Of a stretch of DNA of 64,000 bases, positions 21,200 through 32,418 are shown one piece after another (position 1 is the stretch's first letter; each line of letters begins with the position of its first letter). The notes beneath the pieces are model-generated. The model was not told the DNA's origin and ran no database searches. It saw only the letters and a list, made by a program, of their open reading frames with translations. Where the stretch lies: assembly GCA_021234155.1 (NCBI GenBank), contig JAJEKV010000046.1:9183012-9247011 (forward strand), in the 5' to 3' direction. The DNA comes from Isoetes taiwanensis (Eukaryota; Streptophyta; Lycopodiopsida; Isoetales; Isoetaceae). The translations under genes and the position numbers were made by a program.

Positions 21200-24100
21200 T
21201 GTCTTTCTCTGCCCCAGCTATGACAACATCTACTCCCTGGAGGTCATCTAATATAGTGGGTCGTGTTACTGGAGTCCATTTTTTTGAATGGCTCTACAGA
21301 GGCATGTCCTCCTCTACTGCTTCTTCTTGAGTTTCAGAAGCTATTTCTACCACGGTGAACAACAAGAAGGTGGTGGTATTATATATGCAGTAGTTGCATA
21401 GTTTGCACCCGATGATGTTTTTTACTGTCACTATGCTTTTGAATGCTTTGGGGCTCCAGTAGTGCAAATTAGTAAAGAGGCTCACAGACATTATGTGGAG
21501 CAGTTAGTTGCATATTCTGTGGTGTGCCAGTTCATGAGACCTTTTTTTGATATGAAGCGGATGGGATCGTGGTTGTATGGACTAGGATTGCCTCATATCA
21601 ATCTATTAAGTTGATGGTAAACACACGTTTTGTTTTCTGCTCATATTTGGGTCTCCATAGCCAGTTTTCAAACTCATTGAACGGTGTGTTGAACCTTTGT
21701 GGAGGCATTTTCTTTTATATCAGCAATATGTGCCTGGTTATTTTCTAGGCAAACTGGGTTCTTTGCAAGCCCATTTTTGGATTGCTGTTGAAGACTTTCC
21801 TCCCGAGCTACAGGATTTTGAATTCGTCTTTGCCTTGAATAAAGAGATTAACCTCCACCTTCAGCACTCTATCACTAATGGTCTTACAAAGATGTGTGTT
21901 GCTAGGCCCATTGATCATAAGCTACCCTCAACAATTATCGTTCAGAGTGGACCAATATTCCTCTCTTTTAAGTTGAGGTTGCTTAATGGCTCTGAGTTGG
22001 CTCTTATGTTTCATAAGGCATCACTTTTTGCTCAGTACCATAGGTCTTTTCATCCAAGCCAGTGGATCCTTCAGCTTCTGGCCCTCGCATTACACTCTCA
22101 ACCCTACTCCAATAGATGTTTTGTGATCCCATCCACCCTTGGTCCTTCTGTCTCTTCATTTGTATATATAAAAAAAAGTGGTTGGTAGAGATTCAAAGGA
22201 GGCATGAGCAAGTAGAAAAGGGCTCAAAGCATGGAGATCGATCACCATGGTAGTCATCCGTCACCCTTGCAACCAACATTTTTTTGTCAACCTCGCAAGC
22301 ATTAGAGGTAATTTGAGATCTCATTTTGTCCCATTAAGGGATGCTGAAAAAGCCACATCAGCTTTTTAAACTGTCCAATAAGAGAAGAGCTCCAGTGTAT
22401 TTTATTCCAGTATTATGTGGCAGCAGTAATTAATGCAGTTCTAACTAACTTTTGCAGTGTCATTTTTCTACTATAACTTTTGATCAAAAACTCCGATTCG
22501 AACACTATTTGTGGCAATGGATTCGTCTCCTCAAGATCTTTCTAATGACAACCCATTGTTATATCTTTTGGGATGTAAATATATAAAAAAAGAGCAAAAA
22601 CCCATATTTTTTAAGGTTAACACATATGGCTTGTATTGAAATACATCATAACCATATATCACTTGAAAGATCTTTTCATTCTGCATCTAATGCAACAAAC
22701 GCCGCAGCATTTTCATGAGTAGATCAAAAGTTATAGGGAAAAAACGACAGCAATGAAGTTGTTAATGCTGCATTAATTGCAGTTTGATGTAGAGTACTCA
22801 TTCTATTGGAGGATTCTTATGGGGACAAAAGGAGATCTCAAATTACCTCTAATGATAGCTGTTAGGTCTCTTGGCCTTTTGGCGTCCTCCACATATAGCC
22901 TCAAAGGCAGATGCTCCTTTTATTGCATGTAATCATGGCCGTTTTGCACCATTATAGTGGGCTGATGTTGTTGACGCTGCTAGCACACCACCACATGTCT
23001 AGACTACACGTATGAATGTTCATGTCCCACCACTGGTTACTCCTGATCCTGCTTCTATGGTTGCTCCTAATCCTATCTCTTCACAAGGTCCATGCAGTTA
23101 GTATGGTTGTAGCTACAGACTTCTAGTGCTGGTGTAGTCATAGCCTGGAATCCTTCCCTCCAGGTTATTGCTATGCAGGTTGACCACAACAGATGGACTA
23201 TTATCTCATGGTTTGTAGATGGGGTTCAATATGGCTTGGTGAATGAAGATAAACATAACAGGCCCTGTTAGAGAGCTTCCTTGCAGAGCTCTTTGCAATC
23301 TCTAATGCTTAGCATAGATCAACATCTCTCCTGGCTGCTTGTGGGGGATGTTAACATGTTGGAGGGGGAGCTCGATCGGTTGGGAGCCACTTCTAGCATT
23401 GTGTCTGAGTTTGAGCTCCAGCAGTAGCACCATCTTTTTCATGATTGTAATACGTCTGAGATAGATGGTGAGGGAAGTTTCACTTGATGTAATGATCGTA
23501 GGGGTAGTGGTCGTCAGAGCTCCCGTCTTGATAGCGTTTCTTTGAATGTTGGGGCTGCATTATCATTTCTAAGACTTTTCCATTCATGCCTCCATGACAA
23601 GTCATTTTGGAATCATTACCCACCGTTCCTTTCAGACTTGCCTGTCTTGCAACGCCATATGAGCTGCACATATATTCATCTAAATGTAATGTAGTTGAAG
23701 GATGAAGGATTTTTTCCAGGATTCTTGTTGTGGCATTTGATCAGCGCCTTTGGTTGATGTCAAGATATGGCAAGAGTTGTAGATGCAATTGCAGCAGCAA
23801 AACAGTTTGCGCAGGGTCAACCATCTGGGATAACAAGTCATGCAGCTTTGCATACCTTGTATTGTGACCACCTCCTCTCTCAGCAGGGGCTCTTACATGG
23901 AGTCCAAGAAAGAAACATTTTAGCACAAATTAAAGCCTTGGAGAAAGACCAAATCCAACATGCTAAGATTAAGGCCGGGCTGCAGTGGTTTCGTGAGAGT
24001 GATCGATGTGAAGGTCCTTTCTTTCAGACACGCATGACCTCTACCATATTCTTATTGGAATTGTCCGATGGTTTAGTGATGTCAAAGGCTATAGATCTTA

Positions 24101-25000
24101 AGTAGCACCTTCATGGTCAGTTCCAAACTTTCTTTACCCTTCCAAACAGAGACAAGAGAAGTTGTTTTATCAAAGGCAGCGTTCATCAATAGAGGCAGAC
24201 ATCATTGTAGACGATTTGAAGGCAGCAAGCAGTCTTTGCCCTCAAAAAAAATAAATGCCCAGGGCCTGATGGCATACCTTTTGAGTTCTTTTAGAATTAT
24301 TGAAAGTGGTTGGAACCAGATGTGTTTGATGCATTTTGTGACTTTCATTGGTCTAGTATCCTACACTAAATACAAGTGCTATCTCATTAATTCCTAATAC
24401 CAAAGAGCTGCAGATAATTTCAGATTGGTGTTATTTCAGATTGGTGTTCTATCACACTATTGTCATCTATTTATAAAATTTTTGCCAAAGCTTTTGCAAA
24501 AGAGGTGAAATTCATTCTTGACGAGTCTATCTCCACAACCCAATCTAGGTTCCTTCCTAGAAAGTGCATTCTTAACAATGTGGCTGCAGCTTATGAAAGG
24601 ATCTATTGGGTGCGTTGGCAGAATCTACATGTTGTAGATCAAACTTAATTTTGCTAAGGTTTACGATAGTGTTAGTTGGAATTTCATGCATCTGCATTTG
24701 CTTAAGCTGAGAATTTGGCCAATGATTCACAAAAGATGTTATGAAATTGCGTGTCTCTAATCAGGCCACTGTTATATTCCATAACGAGCCATCAGAGATC
24801 TTTGTAATTGGTCATGGCATTCGGCAAGGATGCTCATTGGCACCCCTTCTTTGCGCTAAAGTTCTCTCGCAGTGGTTTTTGTTGGCCTCGGCGGATGGGC
24901 TTTTGCAGGGTTTGGCTATGGAAGATGGCTCATGGTAATTGTGACGTTCTCAGAATCTATACGATGCTCCTATCATATAAACACGGGAAATTTCCCTCCC
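21200..25000 (+). mobile_element. third non-LTR relic, L1-type, ORF1 plus ORF2
   Basis: A leading open piece (21697-22188) holds FLGKLGSLQAHFWIAVEDFP-like sequence that may be ORF1. ORF2 pieces follow: endonuclease WLLVGDVNMLEGELDRLGA (about 23335-23390), IKALEKDQIQHAKIKAGLQW (about 23930), KCPGPDGIPFEFF (about 24255), IYKIFAKAFAKEVK and then TQSRFLPRKCILNNVAAAYE (24470-24600), and GHGIRQGCSLAPLLCAK (24805-24870). Stops and shifts are frequent. The YADD region and zinc domain are not seen, so the 3' end is lost. Confidence 0.75.
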
Positions 25001-25475
25001 ATGGCGACTCCATCACCATAGAAAGGCCCTCTGTCTGACTCGGACCACTTGTGATGGGCAAGTGTCCGGGTGAAGGACACGGAGGTATCATTCGTCTCAC
25101 GCCTTCTTTAGGAATCCTATATAGTGGAAGCATACATACATATTAGCACCCGACAACAATACAAATAAATAATATGCCACCACGAAGGGTGGCTCATTCA
25201 TCATCAATACGAACAACAACATAACATAAGAAATGTGCCATAGATGAGGCTTCTACCCTGGGAAGAATCCATGTTCTTCCTTGCAGCCACTTCTTGAGCG
25301 TAGAAGATCACATAAATCGACCATGTTTTTTGAAGATTTAATAAGATATTTCATCTCGACAGCTCTAAAACCGATCAAAATCAGAAAGAACCTGTCTTCA
25401 AGCTTCTATTCATGCAAAGATCCGCCAGAACAGAGAAGAGTGGTGGAAATTTAAGCCTACTGGTTATTACGTCCA
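25001..25475. other. no gene seen
   Basis: Between the LINE relic and the foldback. It contains a GTGTCCGGGTGAAGGACACGG stem-like stretch (about 25063-25083) but nothing else I can name. Confidence 0.35.
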
Positions 25476-25628
25476 GGAAAATTCACCTCTCAAAGGACTC
25501 TCGGGAATATTCCCTCGGCGGCGGCGCCAGACTCGGCGGCACTGCGGCTTCGCCGCCTGGGCGTCACCTCGTCTGGCAGCGCCGCCTTGGGAAATTCCCT
25601 CGAGGAATTTTCTCGAGGTGAATTTTCC
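25476..25628. repeat. GC-rich foldback / MITE-like element
   Basis: Starts GGAAAATTCACCTC and ends with its exact reverse complement GAGGTGAATTTTCC. Further inward GGGAATATTCCCTCGG and GGCGGCGGCGCC pair roughly with GGCAGCGCCGCCTTGGGAAA. The centre (GGCACTGCGGCTTCGCCGCC) can form another hairpin. The 153-bp unit is strikingly GC-rich in AT-rich surroundings. No clear target duplication and no coding capacity. Confidence 0.6.
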
Positions 25629-26020
25629 CTACTACAAAACTACACTACATGTTCAGCAACATGCAAGGGGGAGATAGTGTAACTTTTATGGAGATTAACT
25701 ATTATAGGCCAGCATATTCATATCTTCTTGTGTAAGGTAACTACGAATGACAATACAATGTTATTTCAAAGTTTGAAGAAAAAGATAATTTTTAACGTCC
25801 ATTCGAGACGAACTTGCCCATTAGAAGGAAGGTTTCAAGGGAAATATGTTCACAATTTTTATTGCAGTTGTGGATTGATATATTATTGTGCTCTAGGTAT
25901 TGTGTTGTTTGACGGGGAATTTTTGGGCTGCACAAAGAATGGAGTCGTAGCAATTTTTCTGAGATCTTTAAATTTGTCATGTGGCCCCAATGAAGAAAGG
26001 GAGCCTTCGAATTTGTTTGT
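25629..26020. other. no gene seen
   Basis: Non-coding flank; the right part may be the 3' UTR of the minus-strand UER1-like gene. Confidence 0.4.
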
Positions 26021-27235
26021 TCAGACTTTGCACCTGTTGGGTTCGAACACGAACTTAATCAAGGAATCCCTTATAGACAATTCCTTCTTAAGCTTTGTGG
26101 CATCCATTTCATTATTGCTGCGGGGCACAACTATGACTTTTGCCTGTTCTTCAAGTGTGAAATTACTCCAGCTGAAATTGGGATCAATATAATCCCTGTA
26201 CATCTCCAAAATCTCATTATGTGAAATAGTGCCAGGATTTGTGAAGTTCCAGATTCCTGTGCAGTTGCGCTTCGCCATTTCAACAGCAATGGGAAGCGGC
26301 TCATCCGGAACTGTCATGCTGTTTGGAATGTTGACAACCTTGGAATATCGGGATACCTTAGTAATGCAATTGCGTGGATTTTGCAGGTCTGAGGATATTG
26401 GCATGCGTACTCGAAGAGTGCAAACATTATCATGGCATTTGAGAAGCTCCTCCACCTGTGCAACATCAACAGTATTGGAATCAATATCCAAACACAGGAA
26501 GGTGTCAGAAGCATTAGTCATTCCAAACATAACAGCATTGGCTTTTAGAGATTAATATCAGTCCTAGCAATTAGTTTTACCTGAAACAATATCATAGAAA
26601 TATCAGGCTGACAAATTCACAGGCAGTCAGAGCAAAATATGTCCAGCTTCTGGGGTGATGGAATGTTTAATAATAAATCAGATGCAGGATTTAAAATAAT
26701 ATTCTTTTTCTAGTTTTTGCTTAGCTGAATCTATGAACAAAGCAGGCTAATAAACTAGATTCAAAAAGCAAGAAATAAAAATAGAAAACAGGCTATTTGT
26801 TTCTTACCATAGCTTTGGTCTTGGAGTAGTAAGAGCCAGTGAAATTGGGAGTGTCATCTTCCTTGTATCCAAAGTCGCTGCCAAGGGCATGATCCTGATC
26901 ATGCAGCCAGTTGCAAAATTCATCATCAAGACACCATTCTATTTGCAAAACATGTGGTAAATTTGATGAAGCTTTGGTCTTACCAGTCAGAAATACTTGG
27001 TGCTGTTCTCTGAAAAGGCTCTGCAGGCTTCTTAGTGGCCCCAAGCCTAGCATTTTCTATCACAGAGAACCCTGCTGGCCAGACGAAGTAACAAGACATG
27101 AGATCTAACTTTCCAAATAGCTAGATCCATTTCTTGTTGAAATTACTCTACCAAACAGAAAATGAATAAAAAACTCACCTTGAAAGGTAGAAACAGGGGA
27201 GAAGCTGCTTTCTTTGACGCTGTATCAAAGCTCAT
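26021..27235 (-). pseudogene. broken UER1/RHM-like dTDP/UDP-4-keto-rhamnose epimerase-reductase
   Basis: Intact plant enzymes (NRS/ER = UER1, or the C-terminal half of RHM) make rhamnose donors for cell walls in the cytosol. Exon-like pieces on the minus strand: 27235-27179 (MSFDTASKKAASPLFLPFK, donor GTGAGT); about 26960-26806 with NGVLMMNFATGC in one frame, then GYKEDDTPNFTGSYYSKTKA in another, donor GTAAGA; and a clean last exon from about 26454 (acceptor GCACAG) to 26021 with EELL, CTLRVRMPISSDL, VVNIPNSMTV, GIWNFTNPG, WSNFTLEEQAKVIV and SLIKFVFEPN. Tyr and Lys of YSKTK (YxxxK) survive. The NAD-binding GxTGWIGG exon is missing, and a stop and frameshift sit around NGVLMMN. The C-terminal exon alone could still be transcribed. 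Confidence 0.8.
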
Positions 27236-27239
27236 GGTG

Positions 27240-28090
27240 GTGGGGAAGAGGGCGCTTGAAAATATGAAGGGGGCGCTTGAAAAACTGAGATGAGCGATTG
27301 AAACAAAATAAACTGTGGACTTTGTGGCTGAATCAACATCGATCATCTGCAGTAAAGGGAGAGGCATCGCCACAAAGATAAACCTTGTTTTTCAAGCTCC
27401 TTGCGAAACCTTCTTCTATCCAGCCTTCCGGCACCCTTAGCTCGAAGAAATCTGTGAGGGCTCGAAGATGGCGGCTTGTTCTCTGCTGTTTTCAGCCCAC
27501 CATGGCTGCAGCAAATGACTCAGGTGGAGTCCTGAAGGGGGTTCGGGCAGGAACATGGCTGACCGCGAGTTTACTGGCAACAACCAGTTTGTAGCAGTCA
27601 TCAGCATATCCAAGGCATATGCCGGCATATACTTGGATATGCCATAAACCCACATAAACAAGGGTTTGCCCCCTTAGGGGCAACCCAAAAATGCATGTTG
27701 CAATATTTCCCTTGCCTTAAAGATGATATTTCTCAAAATCAATAGTGCCATTCTATCTGTTACAATGCAGGACTACAAATGGATAGATTTGTAGTTCTGC
27801 ATTGAACTTGCTACACAACTACTAAAATGAAAAATGGATAGATTATAAATGAGATCACAAATCGAGAGATACAACAAAGGAGAAATGTAAATTAAACAAC
27901 AAACAAGAGAGAGACAGACACAAAACATTTGTGTAGTCCACTGCAAAGCACTTTGTGTGTGTGTGTGTGTATGAAAAACACTGAGCAAAGAGCCATTGCC
28001 AGTTGCACCATTCCTTCCTATCACAAAAAGAAGCAAAGAAGGGAAAAAAAAAGAACTATAAACCATTGATTTTCTTATCTTTTTGGGAAC
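27240..28090. other. no gene seen; palindrome and (GT)8
   Basis: Contains an inverted repeat CATATCCAAG (27605-27614) / CTTGGATATG (27632-27641) around GCATATGCCGGCATAT, and a (GT)8 run at 27955-27970. A TTGCCCCCTTAGGGGCAA stem at 27664-27681 resembles, but does not match, the LTR-end hairpin of element B. No coding signal is convincing. Confidence 0.4.
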
Positions 28091-28245
28091 TTACCAGGAA
28101 TGCCGTTCCCAAAGATGGGAATGGCGTTCGGAATGGTGTTCCCGATAACAAACCATCCGTAACTGGAACTTGGCGTTCCAAGAACGTAGAACCCTAGGGA
28201 ACATGTTCCAGAATGGGAACGCGTTCGGAACGGCGTTCCTGGTAA
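28091..28245. mobile_element. small palindromic MITE-like element inside/at the end of element A
   Basis: Ends are TTACCAGGAATGCCGTTCC (28091-28109) and, inverted, TTACCAGGAACGCCGTTCC (28227-28245), differing at one base. Between them are more GGAAY...GTTCC dyads: about 28117-28129, 28129-28143, 28165-28179, 28197-28209 and 28215-28226. The TA inside each terminus would allow a Tc1/mariner-type TA duplication, but that is not proven. It meets the integrase-coding part of element A at 28246. Confidence 0.55.
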
Positions 28246-29993
28246 CTATGCCGATTATATCTCCCCAGTCTCGCATGTCCTCCACATATTCCTTCATGGC
28301 ATGCTTCAATGATCATTCTGGCCTCTTCTTCATCTACACACCTCAATAAAACCCCTTCCTTGTCAACCTTGCACAACACATCTTCAATAAGTCTGAGCTT
28401 CTTGCATTTGTCCTTAAATCTCCTTTCTTGACTGCTGCTCAAAGTTTTTGGTACTTCATTGTTCTCAAGATAACCTCTGATCTCATACTGCCAGTCTGTG
28501 TTTTCTACATCAAAAGCAACCAAGTTAGTCACATTATCATCATTGCATAGACCATCTTGATCCTCGTGCTCAAATAGAACATAAGGCAGGTATGAACTGG
28601 GATTCTCTACCAGATTGACCACTTTAACAGTGATGTCATAAGTTTGGACCTTGCAAGCCCACCTGCACAACTTTGCTTTTGGTTGTTTTTTGGCAAAAAG
28701 AAGTGATAAAGGGTTTTGCCTCATAAAGACCTGGATTTGGCTGTTTTGTAGCAAGTGTCCTTGTCTCTCTATCAAGAACATCAAGACAACTGCACTCTTC
28801 TCTAATTTGGGATATCTCAGCTCAGTGTCTGACCACATCTTGCTTGCAAAAGCAATCACATGATCCGCTTGTAACAAGGCAAGACCAATTGCCCTTTTGG
28901 TGACACTAATGTAGGCTTTGAAAGGCTTTTCAAGATCAAGAGGTTTTAGCAAGATGGAGTTACAAATGGCATTAATGATTTTATCAAAAGACTCTTGGCA
29001 CTGCTCATCCCAATTGATCAGAATATGTTTGCTCTCACTTTTGGAAAATTTTCCAACCTTTGTGAGGTTAGAAATTGGACTCATAGTGTGTGAAAAATGA
29101 GGGACATACATTCTTAAGAAGCTGGTCATCCCCATGAAACTTTTTACCTGTTTGAGGGTCTTTGGAGGTGCCAACTTTTTCAAAGCCTCAATCTTGGTTT
29201 CAACAATTTGTATACCTTCTGTGGACACCACATATCCAAGTAGTTCCCCTTTTGAGGATAAGAAAACACATTTTTTCGGATTCAAGCTAACTCCCCCTTT
29301 TCTACACAAGGTAAACAACATAGTTAGCATATCAAAGTGTTTTTCAAGGGAAGTTCCCAAGCAGAGATCATCCAAGAATACACGAAAAGTGTTAGTAGGC
29401 ATATCTCTAAAAATTGTGTCCATAGCTCTCTGGAATGTTGCAGAAGCATTCATTAGCCCAAAGGGCATCCTTTTCATGGCAAATGTTCCCCAAGGTGTAA
29501 TGAATGAAGTTTTTGGCTGATCTTCTTCTTTAATACTTATTTGATTAAAACCTGAGAAACCATCTAGGAAGGAATAACTATCTTTTCCTGCCACAGCATG
29601 CAAAACCTCTTTTAAAAATGGTAATGGATAGCAATCTTTGATGGTAGCCTTATTCAAATCCCTGTAATCAATGCAGATTCCAATGGTTTTATTTTTCTTT
29701 TCTACAGGCACAATACATGACAGCCACTCAGGATTCATAATTTCTGCAATTACCCCTGCATCTTTCATTTTATACAATTCTTCCTTGATTAGTCCTAACA
29801 AAGATGCATTAATTCTTCTCAGCTTTTGTACTATAGGTTTCATACCTTCTTTGATTTTTATTTCAAACTCACAAATACTTTTGTCAACACCAACCAACTC
29901 ATCATAATCCCAAGCAAAAATATCTTTCCAATCATCAAAGAACTTAGTAACAAAGGTATTATCTTCCTCTTTAAACAAATCCCCAACATACAA
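28246..29993 (-). pseudogene. element A reverse transcriptase, vestigial RNase H, start of integrase
   Basis: RT motifs: IMNPEWLSCIVPVEKKNKTI, CIDYRDLNKATIKDCYPLPF, YSFLDGFSGFNQI, MPFGLMNASATFQRAMD and FRVFLDDLCLG (the DD pair is present). The following RNase H-like part reads FKAYISVTKRAIGLALL where Ty3 RNase H normally has YTDAS, so its first catalytic Asp is missing. The TDH motif is also replaced (QVFMRQNPLSLL). Integrase begins with LRLIEDVLCKVDKEGVLLRC and CHEGICGGH, then stops at the junction with the palindromic element. The last codons of this frame (28194-28245) belong to that element. Confidence 0.85.
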
Positions 29994-30035
29994 CGCTCTG
30001 TCTAGACCTTTCTTATTGAGTTTGATTTCCTTTAC

Positions 30036-30626
30036 CTACTTGTCTTCACTAGCATTGATTACCAGAATAGGATATAGTTGTTGTAGGTCTTTCTTCTCTA
30101 ACTCCTCTTCTTGAATTGCTCCTTCAGCCAAATGTTCAAGGAGAACACTTTTGCATAAAGAATCAACCTCACAGTTCTGCTCTCTTGGCACATGACAAAG
30201 CTCCCAAGTTTTGAAACTCTTCAACTCCTGCATAGCTTGATCTCTGAGCAGTATCATGTCTTCATTTTTGGCCTGATATTCTCCCAATATTTGCCTGCAA
30301 ACAAGCTGAGAATCTCCAAAGATAACTATTTCATTAATGCTCAAATTTCTTGCCTCTTGGAGACCTGCAATTAAGGCTTTGTATTCTGCCATATTAGAAA
30401 TAGTATTAGGGTAAATTCTACCTACCTTTGCCAGCAACCTATTAGAAGAGTCCTTGAGAACAGCAGCAGAGGAGGCTACACTGAGCCTTTTAGATACACC
30501 ACCATCAAACCATAAGTATGCAAAATTATCTTGTTTGGGAGATGCTTGATGATTGGGGATTCCCATACTGGATTCTAAATTTATTGCATTCAACTCAAAT
30601 TCTCCACATGGACTTGACAATAGCAT
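30036..30626 (-). pseudogene. element A extra (archaeal-type) RNase H
   Basis: A complete RNase HI-like domain lies between protease and RT. Catalytic residues are visible in LWFDGGVSKR (Asp), NMAEYKALIAGLQEA (Glu), VIFGDSQLVCRQI (Asp) and NCEVDSLCK (Asp). The AEYxALIxGLxxA pattern is that of the archaeal-type RNase H acquired by some plant retroelements. It would remove RNA from hybrids in place of the degenerate domain after RT. It is separated from protease by a frameshift near 30630 and from RT by a TAG after ...NASEDK. Confidence 0.85.
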
Positions 30627-30633
30627 CTCTTCT

Positions 30634-31413
30634 TCAATGAAAATTCAGGGCCTCAAATTCTCTTACCTTGTTGTATAATGTTACATTCTTTCTGCCATTG
30701 GAAATGGTACATTCCCCTTTTGACCATACAGGCCTGGCATCAACTGTAGAGAGCCATTTTCTTCCCAAGAGTAAGTCATAGATGTCAAATTTATCCTCTA
30801 TCCCTTCAAATGCAACCACAACAAAATTAGCTGCAACAATTATACCTTCAACATCAATAGGGACATTACTGACTATTCCAACAGGGTTAATTTTCGTGTT
30901 TGAGAAAGATTTCAAGATCATTGGAGCCTTCTTATCTATCTCAAGACCACACAACCTCATGACATGATGGGGCATGACATTCAGGGGTGATCCTCCATCC
31001 AACAAAACTTTAGTTAGGATTTTTTTGCCCCTTTTGGCAACACATGTGAAAGCCCCTAGATCATAGTCCTCCTGAGTAAGCACATGCTCTTCAATATGAT
31101 TAGTTAGAGCAAACTCACCTTCTTTGGTCAGGTTGAGCACTTTTTTTCTATAAGATGGAGCTATTTTGAGCAAAGTCAGCAAGTCAACACAGATCTTAAA
31201 TTTTTTTAGCATATATTCAAAATCCTCACAATCTTTTTCTTTTCTTACATACTTCTGAGCAGGTGGAGGAAGCACAACCATTACTTGCTCAGCTTCCTTG
31301 TGTTTCACCATCTCAGCTTCCTCATTGGCATGAACTGGCTCCTTTTCCTTTGCAGTGTTCATTCTCCTGGTGTGCACGGCCATTATCTCTCCCTGTTCTT
31401 CAATTTCCTGCAC
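30634..31413 (-). pseudogene. element A protease region
   Basis: Contains KVLLDGGSPLNVMPHHVM (catalytic Asp in DGGS, a Tat-like variant of D[ST]G), FVVVAFEGIEDKFDIYDLLL, GRKWLSTVDARPVWSKGECT and ISNGRKN. An upstream piece (31640-31420) has zinc knuckles CTKCGKRGHFGKEC and CAFCKAVGHYEDRC, then an in-frame TAA. Confidence 0.8.
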
Positions 31414-31661
31414 AAATCTTATGGAAGCATTTTGCTCATTAGTTTTTTATTTCTCCTGCCTAGCAAAGCATTCTTTTACACTACACCTATCTTCATAATG
31501 TCCCACAGCCTTACAAAAAGCACACACAGGACATTCCTTGCCAAAGTGTCCTCTTTTTCCACACTTTGTACAAGGTCTATACCAACAATAATCTGAGGAA
31601 TGAGTATCTCTGAAGCAATGAACACATAGTGGATAAGTCTTCTTCTCAAACTTCGAATTCT

Positions 31662-32376
31662 TTAGCTCTTGGAATTGCTTGGTACAACTCTTACATCTGC
31701 TGCAGGAGCCTCAGCATCTTCCATTTTTACCTTTTTCTTTTCTTTTTGAACAGCATAAACTGGCACAGGTCCTGGTCCCATGTACTCTTGCTCATAATCT
31801 GGAAAAAAAGGGTCATGTGGTGAGTGCATGTCATCTGGCAAGTAGGAAATCATATCTGCAATCTCAATGGCCTTAGTGAAGGCTTTATATATTGTGTCAA
31901 AGCCTTCTTGTTTTTTAATTTTCAACAGCTCCTGTGTATTCTTGGTCTGCTGCTCAATCCTCTGATAAAAGATGCCACAATTGCAATTCAAATATCAAAT
32001 CTTGGGGATCCAAAAGCTTACCAAAGCATGCCAAGAATTTTTTTACCAATTCATCCCAAGACTTAGCACCTAAACTTATAACATACTCAAGCCAAGCCCT
32101 AACCTCATCATCCTTAAAATACTCCTTGAACTCAGAGAACTTACAGCCTTTTTTGTGACCATACTCTTGGTAATACTCTTCAAAAGTCTTCAGGAAATTA
32201 TTGGCATTCATGCTTGGATCAAAGGTAGGAACTGGAATAGGCATGTTCAACTCAAAATAATGACAAGGCATACCTGAATTTGCTTGTATGGTAACAGCAG
32301 GTGCTGGAGCAGTGGCTTCATAATTTTCCTGTGCTTCAGCATGTTCAGATGCCTCATTAGTTCTTCTGGGTGCCAT
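31662..32376 (-). pseudogene. element A gag
   Basis: Starts at ATG 32376 (MAPRRTNEASEHAEAQ...). It carries the capsid-like segment YFELNMPIPVPTFDPSMNAN, NFLKTFEEYYQEYGHKKGC and SWDELVKKFLACFGKLLDP. A deletion and frameshift near 31990 join it to EGFDTIYKAFTKAIEIADMI and to DPFFPDYEQE...VPVYAVQKEKKK. Element B has the same order with the missing part present. Confidence 0.8.
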
Positions 32377-32396
32377 GAGTCCAAATTCCAGGAAAA

Positions 32397-32415
32397 GATC
32401 TCGGTAGAACCTCCA
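32397..32415 (-). other. primer-binding site of element A
   Basis: Minus strand TGGAGGTTCTACCGAGA follows the LTR after TTT. Element B has TGGAGGTCCTACCGAGAT at the same place, so both use the same primer tRNA. I have not identified that tRNA. Confidence 0.65.
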
Positions 32416-32418
32416 AAA

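Noticed and set aside
21697-22188. 163-aa ORF as an independent gene
   Set aside because: It lies in order upstream of L1 endonuclease and RT pieces on the same strand, so it is better read as ORF1 of that relic.
27664-27681. TTGCCCCCTTAGGGGCAA stem resembling the start of element B LTRs
   Set aside because: Neighbouring bases do not match any LTR of the family, and there is no TG start or TSD. Kept only as a stem.
28194-28245. C-terminal 17 codons of the element A pol frame as integrase
   Set aside because: They are encoded by the palindromic element, not by the retroelement.
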